Origin: Rhexocercosporidium sp. MPI-PUGE-AT-0058
Lineage: Eukaryota > Ascomycota > Leotiomycetes > Helotiales
Length of the DNA: 64,000 nt
NCBI GenBank assembly: GCA_020746875.1
Contig: JAGTJL010000001.1
Coordinates: 1,054,001 to 1,118,000 of the forward strand
Reading direction: 5' to 3'
In this document: positions 36,301-49,426 of the stretch, piece after piece
Layout of the letters: every line of letters begins with the position of its first letter
Position numbering within the stretch: the stretch's first letter is position 1
The notes under the pieces: model-generated
Seen by the model: only the letters and a program-made list of their open reading frames with translations
Database searches by the model: none
What the model was told of the DNA's origin: nothing
Program-made: the position numbers and the translations under genes

Positions 36301-36897
36301 GGATTCAAGGCCCTCGGACTCGATAGCGAGTTCGGCATGTCAAGCCTCTCCGTGCCTCTGCATCTCCTTCATACCAGACTATACCAAAGTCAACCGAGCG
36401 CTGTCGTACAGAATGCTTCCGCAGAGATCTTCGATGCCTTGCCTCCAATAGAGCCTGTCACCATTGTCAATATCCAAGGGGCAATTGGCTTGGTCAAGAA
36501 CTTCTTCCTGGCAAAACTGCACGCCAATGGAGACGTGCCCTTACTGGAGGACGAAGAGCTCCCCGTCAAACAAAGACCATCGAGACCTCGACTTGGACCT
36601 ACCGGCAAGATCACCAGCCCAAGAAAAAGGCCGTTGAAAGAGCAATCTGGCAATTCGAAGAAAAAGAAGAAGCTAGACAATGGCACAGCCATGGACCCCG
36701 CCACTGGGTCAAAGACTGGCGTCAACGGCAGCCCAGAGAAGCCAGGTGTTGGATCTGCCAAGAAACTCAAGCTCCTTCCAAATGGCGGACCTGTTTCAAT
36801 GGAAAGGGCAGAAAGTTCTCAAGGCAACGCAAGCAATACAGAGAAAGACGATGTCAGTGCAGTGGGGATGATGAGTCCGGAGAGCATTGAAAGGTGA
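33398..36897 (+). CDS. SPT7: SAGA complex bromodomain subunit Spt7
   Basis: Exons 33398-34484, 34532-35679 and 35728-36897 give about 1134 residues. The N-terminal third is acidic with a poly-Asp/Glu run. The bromodomain spans exon 1-2 ([18 protein letters not shown] then [18 protein letters not shown], then [14 protein letters not shown]). A histone-fold (Bromo_TP-like) domain follows in exon 3 ([38 protein letters not shown]). The tail is Lys-rich with nuclear-signal-like patches ([10 protein letters not shown]). This order is that of Spt7, a structural SAGA subunit that pairs with Ada1 through the histone fold. Introns are 47 and 48 nt. The start at 33398 is the first ATG in frame; a Met at 33536 is an alternative. 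Confidence 0.92.
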
Positions 36898-38283
36898 CGA
36901 AACATCATGGTTGGATAAGGATGTATACCCGTGCCGAGCATGAAGAGTCAAGATGGACGGATATGGCATGCAGGCTGTTGTGTTGCGTGGATAGAAACAC
37001 TCGTTCTTCCGCCTAGATGGATGTGAATAGACCAACCATCACATTGGCATAACACCCGTTGCACATGGGCTACGACCAGCTGGCGATATGAGATAGGCGA
37101 TAGGCGCCAAAAGTACATATGGGACGCATTTGCGCAGGCCAGGCCAGCGAATCAATAATTGCTTTTTTGTCTATCTTTCGCGAGCGAGCCGTCCCGTTCT
37201 TCACTCTCTTTCTCAAATAAGTAGCAGGGCAGAAAGATAGTTTAATTTGTGAATGTGTACGATCCCAGAACATTTGCCGTTTTCTCATTCGTTCCATTTC
37301 CTTTTGTTGCATTGGCGAAAGCTTTTAATCGGGTCTGAGGTGTTTTTTGTTTGGGTTCTTTGGGAGGGCGGGCGCGTGAGATGGCATTGTTTGGCACGGA
37401 TGGGGTTGCAAGGATGGGATGATTTGACATGATTTGTATTCTTGTTGCTTTATTTGAGGGTCTGGCTTGGATGGGTTGGCTTGGACGCAATGGGTTGGTT
37501 ACTTGGTTGACTGGCTGGTTGGTTGGGCTCGATTTAGCCGGATGGATGGATGGTTGCTATATAAATGTGTTAGTTCTGCTTGAGTCTGGCATTGTTGGGT
37601 GTCGGGTGAGAGCGTGTGGTATTTCATGGAGATGACGTGCGAGCATCGAGGGCGGTAAGGTGTGGTCACGGAGTGCGGTTGCAGTTGTGGTTGTACTTTA
37701 TGTGGTGCTGAGTTAAGTAGATGATGAATACCTGACTTTGAGAATGCTTTGAGGATCCGAAATGTGCTGTGAAAAGATGTGTAATTCTGAAATACTAGGT
37801 GGTGATAACTAGGATATTTTGTTTTTGTTTCGGGGTAATCAATGTCCTCGCAGGCTTCCCAAGGTAGAATTAGAAGGTTCCTGTCGCAAGTCGATTGGCC
37901 CAGGCCATGCAGTTGATAAAACAAGACAGATGCAGGGTCACTTAGACTATTTCATTGCCAATCTTTCGCTTCACAGAGTCAATGTCTGCAATTATGGGAT
38001 GCGTAAGAAGCATGTTTTTATTGTTATCTATCTTACAATGCGCTAGTTTGAAAGTTTGATGCTCAATGACTTGCTTTTGGGGGGATTTTGGTATGAAACA
38101 TGAAAGTGCATGTGCAAGAAAGAAAGTAAAAGTGCCATCTAGTCCATAAAGTGTTTCGCCAACACGGAGGAAAGTCAATAGTCAGTGCTCGCAAGTAACT
38201 GAAGGTTGCATAGACTCCAAGAATGATGTGACACTGGCAGATCCATGCTAGCTAGAGCGATCAACACTTTTCCTTCGGTACAG
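36898..38283. other. Gene-free convergent interval
   Basis: SPT7 and the 2EXR gene end toward each other across 1.4 kb. Near 37440-37560 the plus strand is TGG/TTGG-rich low-complexity sequence. No domain-bearing frame or tRNA was found. Confidence 0.5.
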
Positions 38284-39475
38284 TCATGATCGTCGGGGAC
38301 GTCCTCCACCAGGGGCCAAAACATCCAACCAATGAGCCGCAACACTCTCAACAGAGTTACAGCAGGCCTTTCCACCACAGTACATGACCGCCGTCTTGAT
38401 AACCGGAACACTGTACTCAGGATTCTCGGCCTTGAACTCCGTGCACAACTTAATCAAGTGGTTGATATCCTCCCAGAGTCTGATATCCGGTCGCACCTCT
38501 TCCATATCATCCTCGTTGACAGACACCAGCTTGAACTCAGTAGGTTTGTTATCGGGATTCCAATCAGGCATGCAAGCGGCATCATGGACAACGAACGTAA
38601 AATCCTCCAGGGCGGTGAACTTCTGGATCGGATTCTTGACCCATGTGTGACATTCCCAAATACAGAAATCGATGGCGAGGTGCTTGATCTTCTGGCAGAT
38701 GTCGCGTGTGAGCATATCGCTGTACACATCCATCGTATCGTCGCAAGCTCTTTCGCTGAGTTCGGAGTAGGAGATGTAAATGGTGGTATTCTCGGGGTCG
38801 AATCGGGCATAGGAGTTTCCATTTGGTCCGTTGATGCTAGCGCTCCACGTCTTCAGGGCTTCGAATCGGAAGTCTTCATCGACTTGAAGGAGGGCGGAGG
38901 TCTTGGAATTGATGCTGTACTTGTGGTCAGACCTATACCAGGGCCATCCGTCGTCGCCGATCTTGCCTCCACATATATCGAAGTAGAGGACTTCTACAAC
39001 TCGCTTGTGCTCTCTTGTGTTGGCTGTTGAGATCGATTCCTTGATGACTTCGAGGCGGAGCTCGGCTGGAAGCTTTGGGAATACCTTGAAGTGGGCCTCG
39101 TTAGTCGAGGGAGCCGAAGCACCGGAATTATATGATGACGATGGCTTCCAGGTGAGGGTGGCTCTGGGTTTCTTCGACGTAATGCCCAACTAGCACGAGT
39201 CAATCGCAAGCTACAACGAGGTAAGTCCTGGATTGACTCACCTTTTCAGATCCAGAACCTAGATCCTCCGGTCTCATGGTATTGCCTCCTCGAGAACCGT
39301 TGAAGCTACTTCCGGAGCCCTGCTATATATTACAACCTGCAGTGCATCAAAGTTTTGGGATGGAGTGGGTCCTTACGTGTGGCTTGCTACCTCGACTTGC
39401 GTCAATCTTACTCTGATACAACTTGCATTTTGCACTGAGCTGTCTCAAGTCGATCATGATCTTTCTTTCACTCAT
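38284..39475 (-). CDS. 2EXR-family protein
   Basis: Exons 39475-39377, 39319-39242 and 39189-38284 join without phase change to about 360 residues. The family motif VFPKLPAELRLEVIKESIST lies near residue 95 (F-P-x-L-P-x-E-L-R). It is followed by a conserved strand-helix pattern (LLQVDEDFRFEALKTWSASI replaces the usual C-x-E-S-R helix) and 'FDPENTTIYIS'. The two 5' exons are short, and I derived them from GTAAGG/AG and GTGAGT/AG signals; they add a small charged N-terminus beginning MSERKIMIDLRQL. The family is abundant in filamentous ascomycetes and functionally uncharacterised; some members sit near heterokaryon or effector loci. Two decayed relatives lie at 12.8 and 14.7 kb. Confidence 0.8.
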
Positions 39476-40589
39476 GATTGTTGAGGAGAGCAGAAGTTGG
39501 GAAGTGATTGCGAGGTCGTAAATTGATCAGAGGAATGAGGGTTCTCAAGTGCGCCACGTTTTTAGTGTTGAAAATCTTCAGAGATCAACAATAGTGAAAT
39601 TTGGTGGGGTTAGACGCAAGATCTCAAATCCATGTGACGTGTTGAGATCGTGATGGTATTTGTTGACGTTGGTTGTTGTTGGTGTTCGAGAGATTCGAAA
39701 GGGAACCTTGAGTAGGTCGAAGAAGCACAGACCGAGTTTGGCTCCTGCAGAGAAACTTCCGCGATTGAGATCGAGGAGTAACTCAAAAACAGATGGAAGG
39801 CAAGGAAGATCTAATGATCCCCTGCAAATTCTCGATATGAGAACTAAAAGTTGTTGGTGGGAGGAAGCAAGTAGAACATCGAGCGCCGTTTATGTGCGAA
39901 GCGAAAACGCTCGGACCAACGCTAAGGTGTTTGTTGATATTTGTTTACACCTCAAACAAGTCTGGGAGTCAGCGATTTTGGCGATTAATGATTCAATTGG
40001 CAAGGCTGACAGGCAAGTCTCTTTGTATTTTCAGCTTTCAAATATTCAAAGATATGAATCAATCTGTCAGAGGCCATTAGTTGAAACGTGCAAAGCTGAT
40101 GGAGGTTTCGAGGAGGGGTCCTACTGGTTGGATTTCAAGATTTCAATAGAGGCGGATTATTACTTCAGGGGTGAATGTAGCCCAGATACATAACAACATA
40201 TTTAGCTTTATGTCATATTAAGTTAACGACTGGGTTCGATGTATCAAACCTCTTTCATGCAAAGGAGCAGAAAAAAAGAAGAAAACGTCACAAAGTGTGT
40301 AATTATACTATTTCAATATCCTCAACAAGGTGCATCTAAGTACAGTTCCCATACTTTCTTCATCCATTCATTCTTCCCTCTTCCTGGTCCCATAGATCAA
40401 ATGTCTTCCTCAAAGACAGCTGAGAGTGCTCTCGCTGGCAATCATTGGAGTTGGAGAATCTCTTCCTTTGGCATAATCTAGTCTGGCTTCTTCGTCATAT
40501 TCTTCCTCTAGAAGATAATTAGGAGCTCCAACTTCGGATATTTCAGCCAGAGGTGGTAAAAGAGAGTCGCCATTTCTGCTGAAATTATT
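39476..40589. other. Intergenic, no supported gene
   Basis: A 177-codon plus-strand open frame (39660-40193) begins with TTG, lacks a domain and reads as chance. A minus-strand frame at 40410-40613 also lacks support. Confidence 0.45.
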
Positions 40590-42293
40590 GTTTGTACAGC
40601 ACTCGGTATTCAAAACGCGAACAAATCGATGGCACTACTGATGTCGGGGGTCGCCTAACAATTCCATCCCTGCTGGGAATCAAGTATGGAAAAGAGCAGA
40701 ACATACATTCGTCTTCCAAGGCGATGGTGTCCCCAGTGACGCCGATTTCGAATTGTATACCATTTGAGCTATTTCTAAAGATGATTCTCGGGTTTGAGGA
40801 AGTAGTATTAGATCATTTTCAGTGGATTCTCATGGTTTCCACCCTCTCTGCAGCCGTTCACCAGCAGTGACCAATCTAGTAGTGCGGAAGACGGAGATTG
40901 GTGGGGTTTGAATTTGGGAGCATTAATATCTTTCAGATTCGCTCTGTCATATCCAAAGCCCCTAAGGAACCGAATGCGCAGCAATGTCGCATTGGACGGC
41001 ACAAGGCAGCATCTCATGGAAATGTTGTTGTCGTCACCATAAAATTACAGAGAAGCCCATTTAGGCTCTTTAACTCTAGATGACGGAATCACGAACAGAA
41101 ACTGGGGATTCAGTGTCCAGATTGCAGCTTTAGACTGGCTTCGAGCTAACGTCCAAGATTTTGGGGGAGATTCAGATCGAATCACCATCACTGGACAGTC
41201 TTCTGGAGCGAGCTATGCGACGAGTACACTCGACCGTCCGAGAATAGCCGGGAAGTTCTTTGGGCTTATTGCAGAGCTACACGTCTGGTCCACTTTTCGG
41301 TCTATTGTATGCTAGATACTAACTACGATGTTCCATTTCTGGCTGCGAAATTCACCTCAGCTGTATTATTGGAAGTGAACTGTACAAGTAACGGGAACAA
41401 GAAAATGCATCTCGATTGTCTCCGTGCCCTTCCTTCGAGGAAATCTGTAAATCTAGCAGCACAAGTGAATGTCCAAACACAAGGCGGGACAAATCTGACA
41501 GCAGACCGAACCAAACTCGACGCCGCAGCACCAATAGTCAAATTTCCCAATCCAAAGGGAACACTACATGATGACAGAGCGTTATTCGCTCCTCACCCTA
41601 CAAGTGATGATCTGCAAACAAATCTCGCAAACCGCGGATTCGCAGCACAAGCCGACGCCGTCATGTCCTCTGGGAAATCCCCTCTCCCTTCTGATCTTAA
41701 CACCTTACTGAATATCTTCAAAGTTACGTCTCGCGTCTCAACAGCAGTGACATTCAGTCGTCTCTCTGCTGCTACCATCTACTTCAGCGTACATAACAGA
41801 CTCTTCAAACACCCTAACGTCTACCTTTAGAAATTCAACCGCTCCTACAATCCCAATGGCTGAAACCCATACTGTACGTCTGTCTCCCGCTTTTCACATC
41901 GGAATGCCCACATGGTCATCCGAACGCCGAGTGTTTCAAGTGCCATCCCACGGATGTGTATGATACGTTTGGGAGTATTACGAGGAATGAATAGAAGTAT
42001 CGTAATGGGAATCATGTGAGGTTTGAGAGGTTTGTTGTGGATTGTTGGACGATTTCTGCGAGGATGGGGGATCCGAATCCGGAGAGAGGTTTTGTTGATG
42101 GCGACGAGGTTTGGGGGTGAGGGAAGGGATTCGTGGGATGGATAGATGAATGCCGGTTGAGAGACGGGGGAAGGGTTTGGAGATGAGGAGCTTGCAGTTG
42201 TCAATTTGTCAGACGGTGTTTGGGGAGGAGGAACAGTATGAGGTTTTGGGGTTGCCGGCGGATAGCTTTGTGCAGAACGTTCTTGATGGTCGG
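40590..42293 (+). pseudogene. Decayed type-B carboxylesterase
   Basis: Esterase motifs appear in order but in different frames. IPSLLGIKYGKEQ (near 40660) resembles the N-terminal GI(P/K)Y element. NVVVVTI (near 41020) precedes a frame change, then DDGITNRNWGFSVQIAALDW and FGGDSDRITITGQSSGASYA (41080-41220) give the nucleophile elbow G-Q-S-S-G with its Ser. Later HPNAECFKCHPTDVYDTFGS (about 41930) and VRFERFVVDCWTISARMGDP (about 42020) match the C-terminal region, interrupted by stops. At least four frame changes or stops separate them. If intact it would be a secreted or cytosolic ester hydrolase of about 500-550 residues. Confidence 0.8.
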
Positions 42294-42558
42294 AATCAGT
42301 AGCAGCATAATAGAGTGGGTCTAGTCCCTCGTATGCCACTACCAGAATACCAGACATCGAGAGTGATTGACACGATGTTCAACAAGTCGAACCATAATGG
42401 GTTGCAAACGGTGGCTAAGATTCTATCGCCATTACTGCAAGGCAGCTGCTCTGCAATGGATGTGAGACGGGCTCGAAACAGAAAGGAAAACGGCCGTTGC
42501 TATGATTTGGTCGATTTGGTCGAGTTGCTCAAGATTTTGTTCATTGATTATCCACCTC

Positions 42559-43820
42559 TCAGAGTTTCCGCATCGTGTGCTCCAACACAGTTTTAATGCC
42601 CGGATCCAGCTCGCCTAATGCCAATATTGGTTCAATCCATGCCCTCGTCTTCTTGGCAAGCGCTGTCTTGTCCTTCGTCTTCTCCATCGATTCCTTCAGC
42701 CTATCCAAGAAAGTTCCAAGAGCAACTGGGAACTCTGGTGACGCTGGGTCGATTCGAACCAAAGGCTGCTTGTTGTAGCAATTGCAGGTAAAAGGATCCA
42801 CCGGGTACGATTCGGTCAGTACATCCAAGACATGCTGTAATAGCTTTGGGAGGCATCTGACTTGAGTGAAGACAGCGAACATATCGAAGAAATCGGAAGC
42901 CACTGATGCGTTGAAGAATTGCTGCTTTCTTGCTTCGTCGAAAATAGCCAGAGGAATTGCTCCTTGCAGGGCTGGCGTGTTCATTGGATCCTGTGCAGCT
43001 TCCTTATCCACCTTGACACCTTCCAGCATGCTTGGTCGTATCGTGTTCATTTTGAACTCCGGGATTGCGATCACATCCTCTGATCCGAAAGCCGAGTCGT
43101 CCCCAGTACCCTCGATTTCCATTGCGTCATCAGCAACCTCCTCCACATCAATACCCAGAATCTTCCTGCGCATCGCAATCTTTGCCAGATAAATCATCTC
43201 CAGCTTCGCCCATTCAATCCACAGATCCTTGCTCATTGTGCAAAATCGTGCTCCTCTCGACATGAAACTCCTGGCTTCCTTCATATCTGCCTCCGCTTCC
43301 AAGCTCCATCTCGCAGCGTAGAGCCATAGTTCCGCCTTGAGTGGGTGTAGTCGTATTGCTGCGGTTAAAACGGTCTTGAACTTCTTGGTTGCCTTGGCTT
43401 GCTTGCAGTACTCTAAGTATGACATCCACAACGCGACATCGCCCGGGTGTTTCTGCGTCCCCCTGTCGAATATCTTGAATATTCTTGCTTGGCCAGTATG
43501 TGATGTGCTGCCTTTTATCTTCATCCGCTTGCAACGTTTCTGCCTCAAATTTTCAAGACCAATCTCCCAAGCAGCATATCGAGCAAAGTCGACAGGTGTC
43601 GAGCCCCTCGCAAGGACCTTGTGTTCGAAGGACGACCGCTTCGTTACCAATGATCGTATTTCATCCTATGAAGTCAAGTTAGCTAGTGTTTTCGCAAACT
43701 GAAACTCCTTTGGAAACAAGGCTGACAAACCTCGTTGAATATCTTTTTCTCCTTGAACTCTTGCAATTGAGGAACTGCTTGCTCCAAGTAGAAACGGGCT
43801 TTATCGGATGTGCCTGACAT
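42559..43820 (-). CDS. UTP6: U3 snoRNP/SSU processome protein Utp6
   Basis: Exons 43820-43731 and 43665-42559 give 398 residues. The N-terminus SDKARFYLEQAVPQLQEF continues across the intron to FNE-DEIRSLVTKRSSFEH, as in Utp6. HAT (half-a-TPR) repeats follow, with motifs such as ALWMSYLEYCKQAKATKKF, ELWLYAARWSLEAEADMKEA and DLWIEWAKLEMIYLAK. The C-terminus has an acidic interruption and a final helix. Utp6 is part of the UTP-B module that processes 18S pre-rRNA in the nucleolus. It is transcribed divergently from CWH43. Confidence 0.93.
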
Positions 43821-44170
43821 CTTGTGCGTGAGGGTGTAAGGTTGTTTGCGACAGAGCGTCGAGTCTTGGAATTTGAAGCTGCCCGATTTTCGAATAATTC
43901 GTAGATGCAAGCTAGCGGTCGCTAGCGTCTCTTCCCCGCTTGGCCTCATTTGACCAAGTGTCTCAGCCTCGCCAGCCCCCCTTGGCGACTTTTATGGGGT
44001 AATTTGTTATCCGATTGTTTGTCTCATCATCCATCATAAGAGTGAACGGGAGCTCGGGAGCTGCTGAACAGCTTCACTTTACTTCGCGTCAATCGCCGGT
44101 TTCTCACCTCAACCACCTCCGGATTCCTCGGATGTCGTTCCCCTGGAAGTGAAATTCTTCCCCAATCAAC
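43821..44170. promoter_or_regulatory. Divergent UTP6-CWH43 promoter
   Basis: Only 350 nt separate two opposite starts, so the genes probably share regulatory sequence. No specific site was assigned. Confidence 0.45.
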
Positions 44171-47100
44171 ATGGCACCTAAATTTAAGGACAAGGACGGC
44201 GAAGTCATACTCAGTTTCTCAGGGAAATGGGTCAGTTGGGCGCATACAGCTGCTGCATACAGTAATTCGTTATTGGAGGTTCTTTCTGGAGTTATCTTGC
44301 TGATAATTCTTCCAGCTGCTTTTATTAGTGCGCTGATTGTTGGCGTCTCGCTGCATTACCATAAGATAGTACAGAACGAATACTATGGATACCCGCAGGT
44401 CTGCAAACAGCTTCCTCTGTTTCGTTTCAGACCTCGGCTGACTCTTCGTTGTAGGAATGGTTTCCCAGTGTATCTGCCACGATCGGTGATCGGTATCCTG
44501 AACGATCGTTTTTCATGCTTTTCATAGCTATAACATCAGGTACGGAAAGGATGTATGGTGACACAGAAAGTACACCAGCTGATTGGCGCAGGTCCTCGAT
44601 TTGTTCTGGTGGGATTATGGTACCTCCTCACAGCGCGACCGAATGCAACACTTCCCAAAATCGTGGCCGGAATGGGTCTATTTCGAACATTGACATGTGG
44701 AGGATGGACATATGTTACTTCTACAGATGATCACGACTGGCACGACATTTTCATGATATCATACTTGGTTGCTACACTTCCATGGACGTTGGGATGCCTA
44801 GCATTAAGTCCAGCGAACGCGAAAGCTGTCAAATATAGGAAATACCTGGCTTCAGCGTTCTTCGGCACTCTCGTACCTCTGATCTATTTTTTCATCCAAC
44901 ACAAAGTCCACAAAGTTGCCGGAGGTATGTCCGATGGTTGATCCGATCTGGAAAACACTAACTGAATTCTAGCCTACACGATTTATGCTTTCTTCGAGTG
45001 GGCTTTGATCTTGTTTGATGTGGGATTTGATGCTGTTACAGCGCTTGACTTCGATACTTTCGAATTGGTCGTCAAGGACGTCAAAGGTTCGAGTAAGGGG
45101 TACGTTCGATGGCTTCCAAAATAATTCGTGTATACTATGTTTGGGCGACCTACATCATTATGAAACATTCTGAACATTGTTTTGTGTAGAAACAACAAGA
45201 TGGTAGCCGATGCTGTCCTTGAAAAGGAGTATGTGAACTCGCCATTCTGAGCCCGAAATGGCGCTAACTCTCGACCAGAAAGGAGAAACAGGTCGGCCAG
45301 GTGTTCAATCAGACCTTTGTATGGACTGAGGCGATCGACACAGCTGCAGATGTTTACAATGGGGTATGTTGAATGTTCAATTCTCGGGTTTTAGATTGAC
45401 GCTAATTAGATAGTTTGTGTTCTGGTCGATGCTGACTTCGTTGGGATTACTCGTTTGGTGTAAGTGAATTTCCGGCCGAAAAAAGCAAGTCTAATACAGT
45501 CAGATTTCCCCTTATGGCATATGGGCATCTCTGGCTACGAAGTCATGGTCATGTCCACAGTATCACCATTCATGCTGGCAAACCGGAAGTTGCGCTCGTT
45601 GGTTGTAAAGAATCTTCGGACTTGTCACCTTTCGGCTCTTGCTGGATTGGTCGCATACCAAGTGACGGATCCAGTCCTCCGATTGTTTATCGTTGGATTT
45701 GCTGTGTGGATGTCTTGTTTGTCATGGGCAGCGACCTGGTATTCTGAAGGTGGTCAACCGGGCCGCCTTGAGTCGAAAATATTGGCATGGACCATCGGGT
45801 TGATTGCTTCTAGCGTTGTGAAATTCGCATGGCAAACGAGCAATCCCATTTGGCCAACATCTCATTCGTCAAATGGAGGGTGGAATGGTGTTGGTCTCAT
45901 CCTCGCAATCCTGGCAGTCATTCGTTCCACACGAAAAGTCCCCACTGCTGGGAGCAACCTGGCTATCCAAGGACGTCAAGAAGGGTCATCCGTTCTTGCT
46001 GCGCTGGGTGTTGCAGGACTATTTTTTGGTCTGCATTCCCTCTTGTCCGACTCCAGTACAATGATTCTGTGGGTTTGGGAAGGATACCCTGTCCGCGGTC
46101 CCATTTCAGCGCCCCACGGTGCCTGGACAATTGCTGCGATGGGAGGTGGCTTGATTCTTGGTTTGTTCAGCGAAGCCGTTGCCCGAAGCTGGTCGTTCTA
46201 CGGGATTGGTTGCATTGGTGCTGCTATGTTGACCCTGTACAGCAACTGGAAGGGCTACTATGGGGCACTGATCTTGACAGTGTATCTCATGGCTGCGTCA
46301 GTACCTTTGATCGGATCAGCAGCTAGAAAAAGTCCTGCCACCACATTTGGCCTAGGTTTTCTGGCCTACAACTTCCTGGTCTTGTTCCATGTTTGGGTTG
46401 TTGCTTACGCATTCGTGCCTGGCGGACCACTTGTTCGCGAGCATACTGACTGGGTCATGACTACTATGATGCTCTTTATTGGATGTGGTGTTTTCTCCTC
46501 CATGTCATCCACCCCTGCGGCTCAGCGCAAGCGCTTCAATGCTTTCTTGAACTCTCGAAAGCAGCGCTCATACTATCTGTATGTCATGGGACTTCTTCAA
46601 CTCCTCTCGGTCTCGATCGCGTATCTGCGATTCCCAACTTACGACTATGTGCCGTACCACAAAGACGAAAAGATTCTCACCGCAGGCATCTGGACCATCC
46701 ATTTCTCACTTGACAACGACATGTGGTCTTCAGAATACCGCATGCGAGACGTCATCAAGGAACTCGAGATCGATGTCATCGGTCTTCTAGAATCCGATCT
46801 TCAGCGTATCATCATGGGCAACCGAGACACGACTCAGTTCCTAGCTGAGGATCTGGGAATGTACGTCGACTATGGACCAGGACCTAACAAACATACCTGG
46901 GGCTGTGCACTTCTGTCGAAGTTCCCTATTGTGAACTCAACACATCACCTACTCCCTTCACCTGTTGGTGAATTAGCACCAGCAATTCATGCAACGTTGG
47001 ATGTATATGGTGAATTCGTCGACGTATTTGTCTTCCACTCAGGACAAGAAGAAGATCCCGAAGACCGACGTCTACAAACCGAGTACCTCTCCAAACTCAT

Positions 47101-47488
47101 GGGCTCCACACCTCGTCCCTCCATCCTCCTCTCCTACCTAGTCACCAAGCCTTGGGAAGGCAATTACAATACCTGGGTATCCGAAACAAGTGGCATGCAC
47201 GACATCGACCCAACAGATTGGGACAGATGGTGCGAATACATCCTGTACAAGGGCTTGAGGCGTACGGCATATGCTCGTGTAAGCAGAAGCACCATCACGG
47301 ACACAGAAATCCAAGTTGGGAAGTTCAAGGTCGGGGAAAAGGCGAGCGACCGCGCAGACGTGCGAAATTCTCGCATTAGCGAGAGTCAGGTCCCTGAAGG
47401 CGAGCGTTTCCCTCAATTGTTTAGGGGCGAGGGTGTTAGAGGGCATGCGTATCATGTCTTTGACGAACCGAGATACTTTGGGGGTTAA
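44171..47488 (+). CDS. CWH43: GPI-anchor lipid remodelling protein Cwh43
   Basis: Eight exons (44171-44398, 44455-44539, 44592-44924, 44973-45099, 45190-45228, 45279-45363, 45414-45459, 45504-47488) join in exact phase to about 899 residues. The N-terminal part is a Frag1/DRAM-like membrane domain. A second multi-pass region follows from [20 protein letters not shown]. The C-terminal 250 residues form an endonuclease/exonuclease/phosphatase-like domain with [43 protein letters not shown] and [13 protein letters not shown]. Both parts are fused in one chain, as in yeast Cwh43. The family replaces diacylglycerol with ceramide in GPI anchors at the ER/Golgi. Seven introns crowd the first 1.3 kb, and the rest is one long exon. 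Confidence 0.93.
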
Positions 47489-49426
47489 GCTCAGCTCTCA
47501 AGCTGATGGCAGGCTCAAGAACTGCCGGTAGTAATGGAAGTAAACAGGCGCGGAGAGAGGAAAAGCGGTTTTCTTAGTTGCAGTTGGGAGGGCTCGGGTG
47601 CATTGCTTGTTTGCTGGCTGGATTGGGGTGGGGGAAAGGAGGTACTGATTTCGAGGCAAGAAAATTGACGGCCTGGGTATGGGTTGACGATTGAGCAAGT
47701 AAGATATAATCGAAGGAAGGGTACCTCAAGGTTGTATGTATGATACAGAAAGTGGGACGATTATGTGTATATTGAGAAGCGAAAGCAATTTACTTACAAT
47801 ACAAAGTCTTTCTCTCCCTATGTTCAAATTTTTCCATCGGAGCATCCTTCCGCTTTCTTCTTGGATCCCTAATTGCCTGTTCGAATAAGAATTCTAGACT
47901 AAAATGATCTTATCCCGGACTCCCAATCCAAACTTCCTCTCCATTTCTCCGAACCCTTTCTCCCCTTTCCAGCCGACAACCTCGGTGCCGCCAAGCTCTC
48001 CTCAACCGCCACAGAAAAGAACTCCCTCCTCAACAATCACGTCGGCCTGCAATCACACAGCTTTTTTTAGTTAAACTCCGTGACCTGTGCGATCGCACAT
48101 GAAATAAAGCTATCCCCAAGCAGCAGCACAAGACGGAGATCTGCACTTCCGGTTCGGCGCGAGGCTAAGCTGGGGAGCCCTTAGCAACTTAGCAGCCAAT
48201 GGGATGGGAAGTGTTTGATTGATAATGTTTTGATGATCGGATGTCATGGAAAGAAGCTTATTTCATGGGGTGGTGATCGGAGGGGTGATTGCGGTTTAGG
48301 GTTTAGGTTGGAGATTTGGAAGTTGGTGTGGTGGGATGCGTGGATTTGATGGGGGTAAGAGGGGGGGTTGGTGGGGTGGATGAAGGTGGATTGAAGTTGA
48401 TGGCTGTGAGAAGTCCTACTTCCAGATTGTTTAGGTGGGAAATTGAGAAAGTAGAGGGTTTAAGGTTACTCTCTAGTACTCCTGTGGTTGTCACTACTCA
48501 TTGAGTGACACAATGCAAGTCATAGCAAGGGTTCTCATAAATCACAAACTTGGGACGACGATGACGATGCACTTCGAACGTTCAAACTCTATATCTTCAT
48601 GATGCTTTGCCGCCTTTCTACCACTTATTCCCCGCAACTTGTGCCTGCTTGGCTCTTTGTCTTTTTCAGGGAGCTAGTTGCTTTATTTCCATATGAACCT
48701 GATCTTCACTAATATTGCAGATCAAGGGTCGTCACCAGCAGTTGGACACCGCACCGAACGGCGACCCGGAGTTCCAATAGACTGCTCTATTGGCCCAAGT
48801 CTAGACACTCAGTCTGAGTAGATGCTAGAACACGAGTCAAGATCCCCAGTTTCTGATCACTCATCTTCTGTTTCCGGAAAAGACTGGCAGTAGTGACTTG
48901 CTCTTTTGGGAACGAGTGAGAAGAATCACCGGGAACGATGGCTTGGCTGGTCCATAGATGAGAAAGCAATTATTCATCGTTGCAGAGTTGGGCTTCGGCT
49001 CTTGTATGCCGGGTGTATGCCTTGTTAATGGTGGATGCTGGTTGGTGTTGGACGCCACCAGATCTCTTCCTGCTCCCTCTTCCTTAACTCCTAGCTTTGT
49101 TTTCTTAGCAAAAATCCTACTTTCATCTATGCTCTACCCCGCGGTCCAGCCTCCTTGTCAGACCCAAGACCCCATGATGGTTCTCGGATCGGCAGTGGCG
49201 TTTCTGTCTTGGATTTACCGCCGGCATGCCTCCTGTGGATACAGGGCTGGGATGTGCGATAGCCTCATGTTGTTTGCAGAAGCCGGGGATGAAGACTTTG
49301 TCGTTAGGTCGGTGGGGAGTGTTGATCTCGGTTGTGAGGTTCGTCTAGGGTTTTGTATATATACATCCATCTCCACTATGTACGATACGTTATCAAGATC
49401 AGTAACGTGCTTCAAAAACATTCAAG
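47489..49426. other. Gene-free interval upstream of the peroxygenase
   Basis: This is about 1.9 kb without a supported gene. A 168-codon plus-strand frame (48958-49464) overlaps the peroxygenase start in another frame and has no domain; it is probably promoter or leader. G/T-rich low complexity occurs near 48300-48400. Confidence 0.5.

Noticed and set aside
39660..40193. 177-codon plus-strand frame
   Set aside because: Starts with TTG and not ATG, with no recognisable domain or splice context.
42740..42770. tRNA-like GATTCGAACC box
   Set aside because: Lies inside UTP6 coding sequence, with no acceptor or anticodon stems around it.
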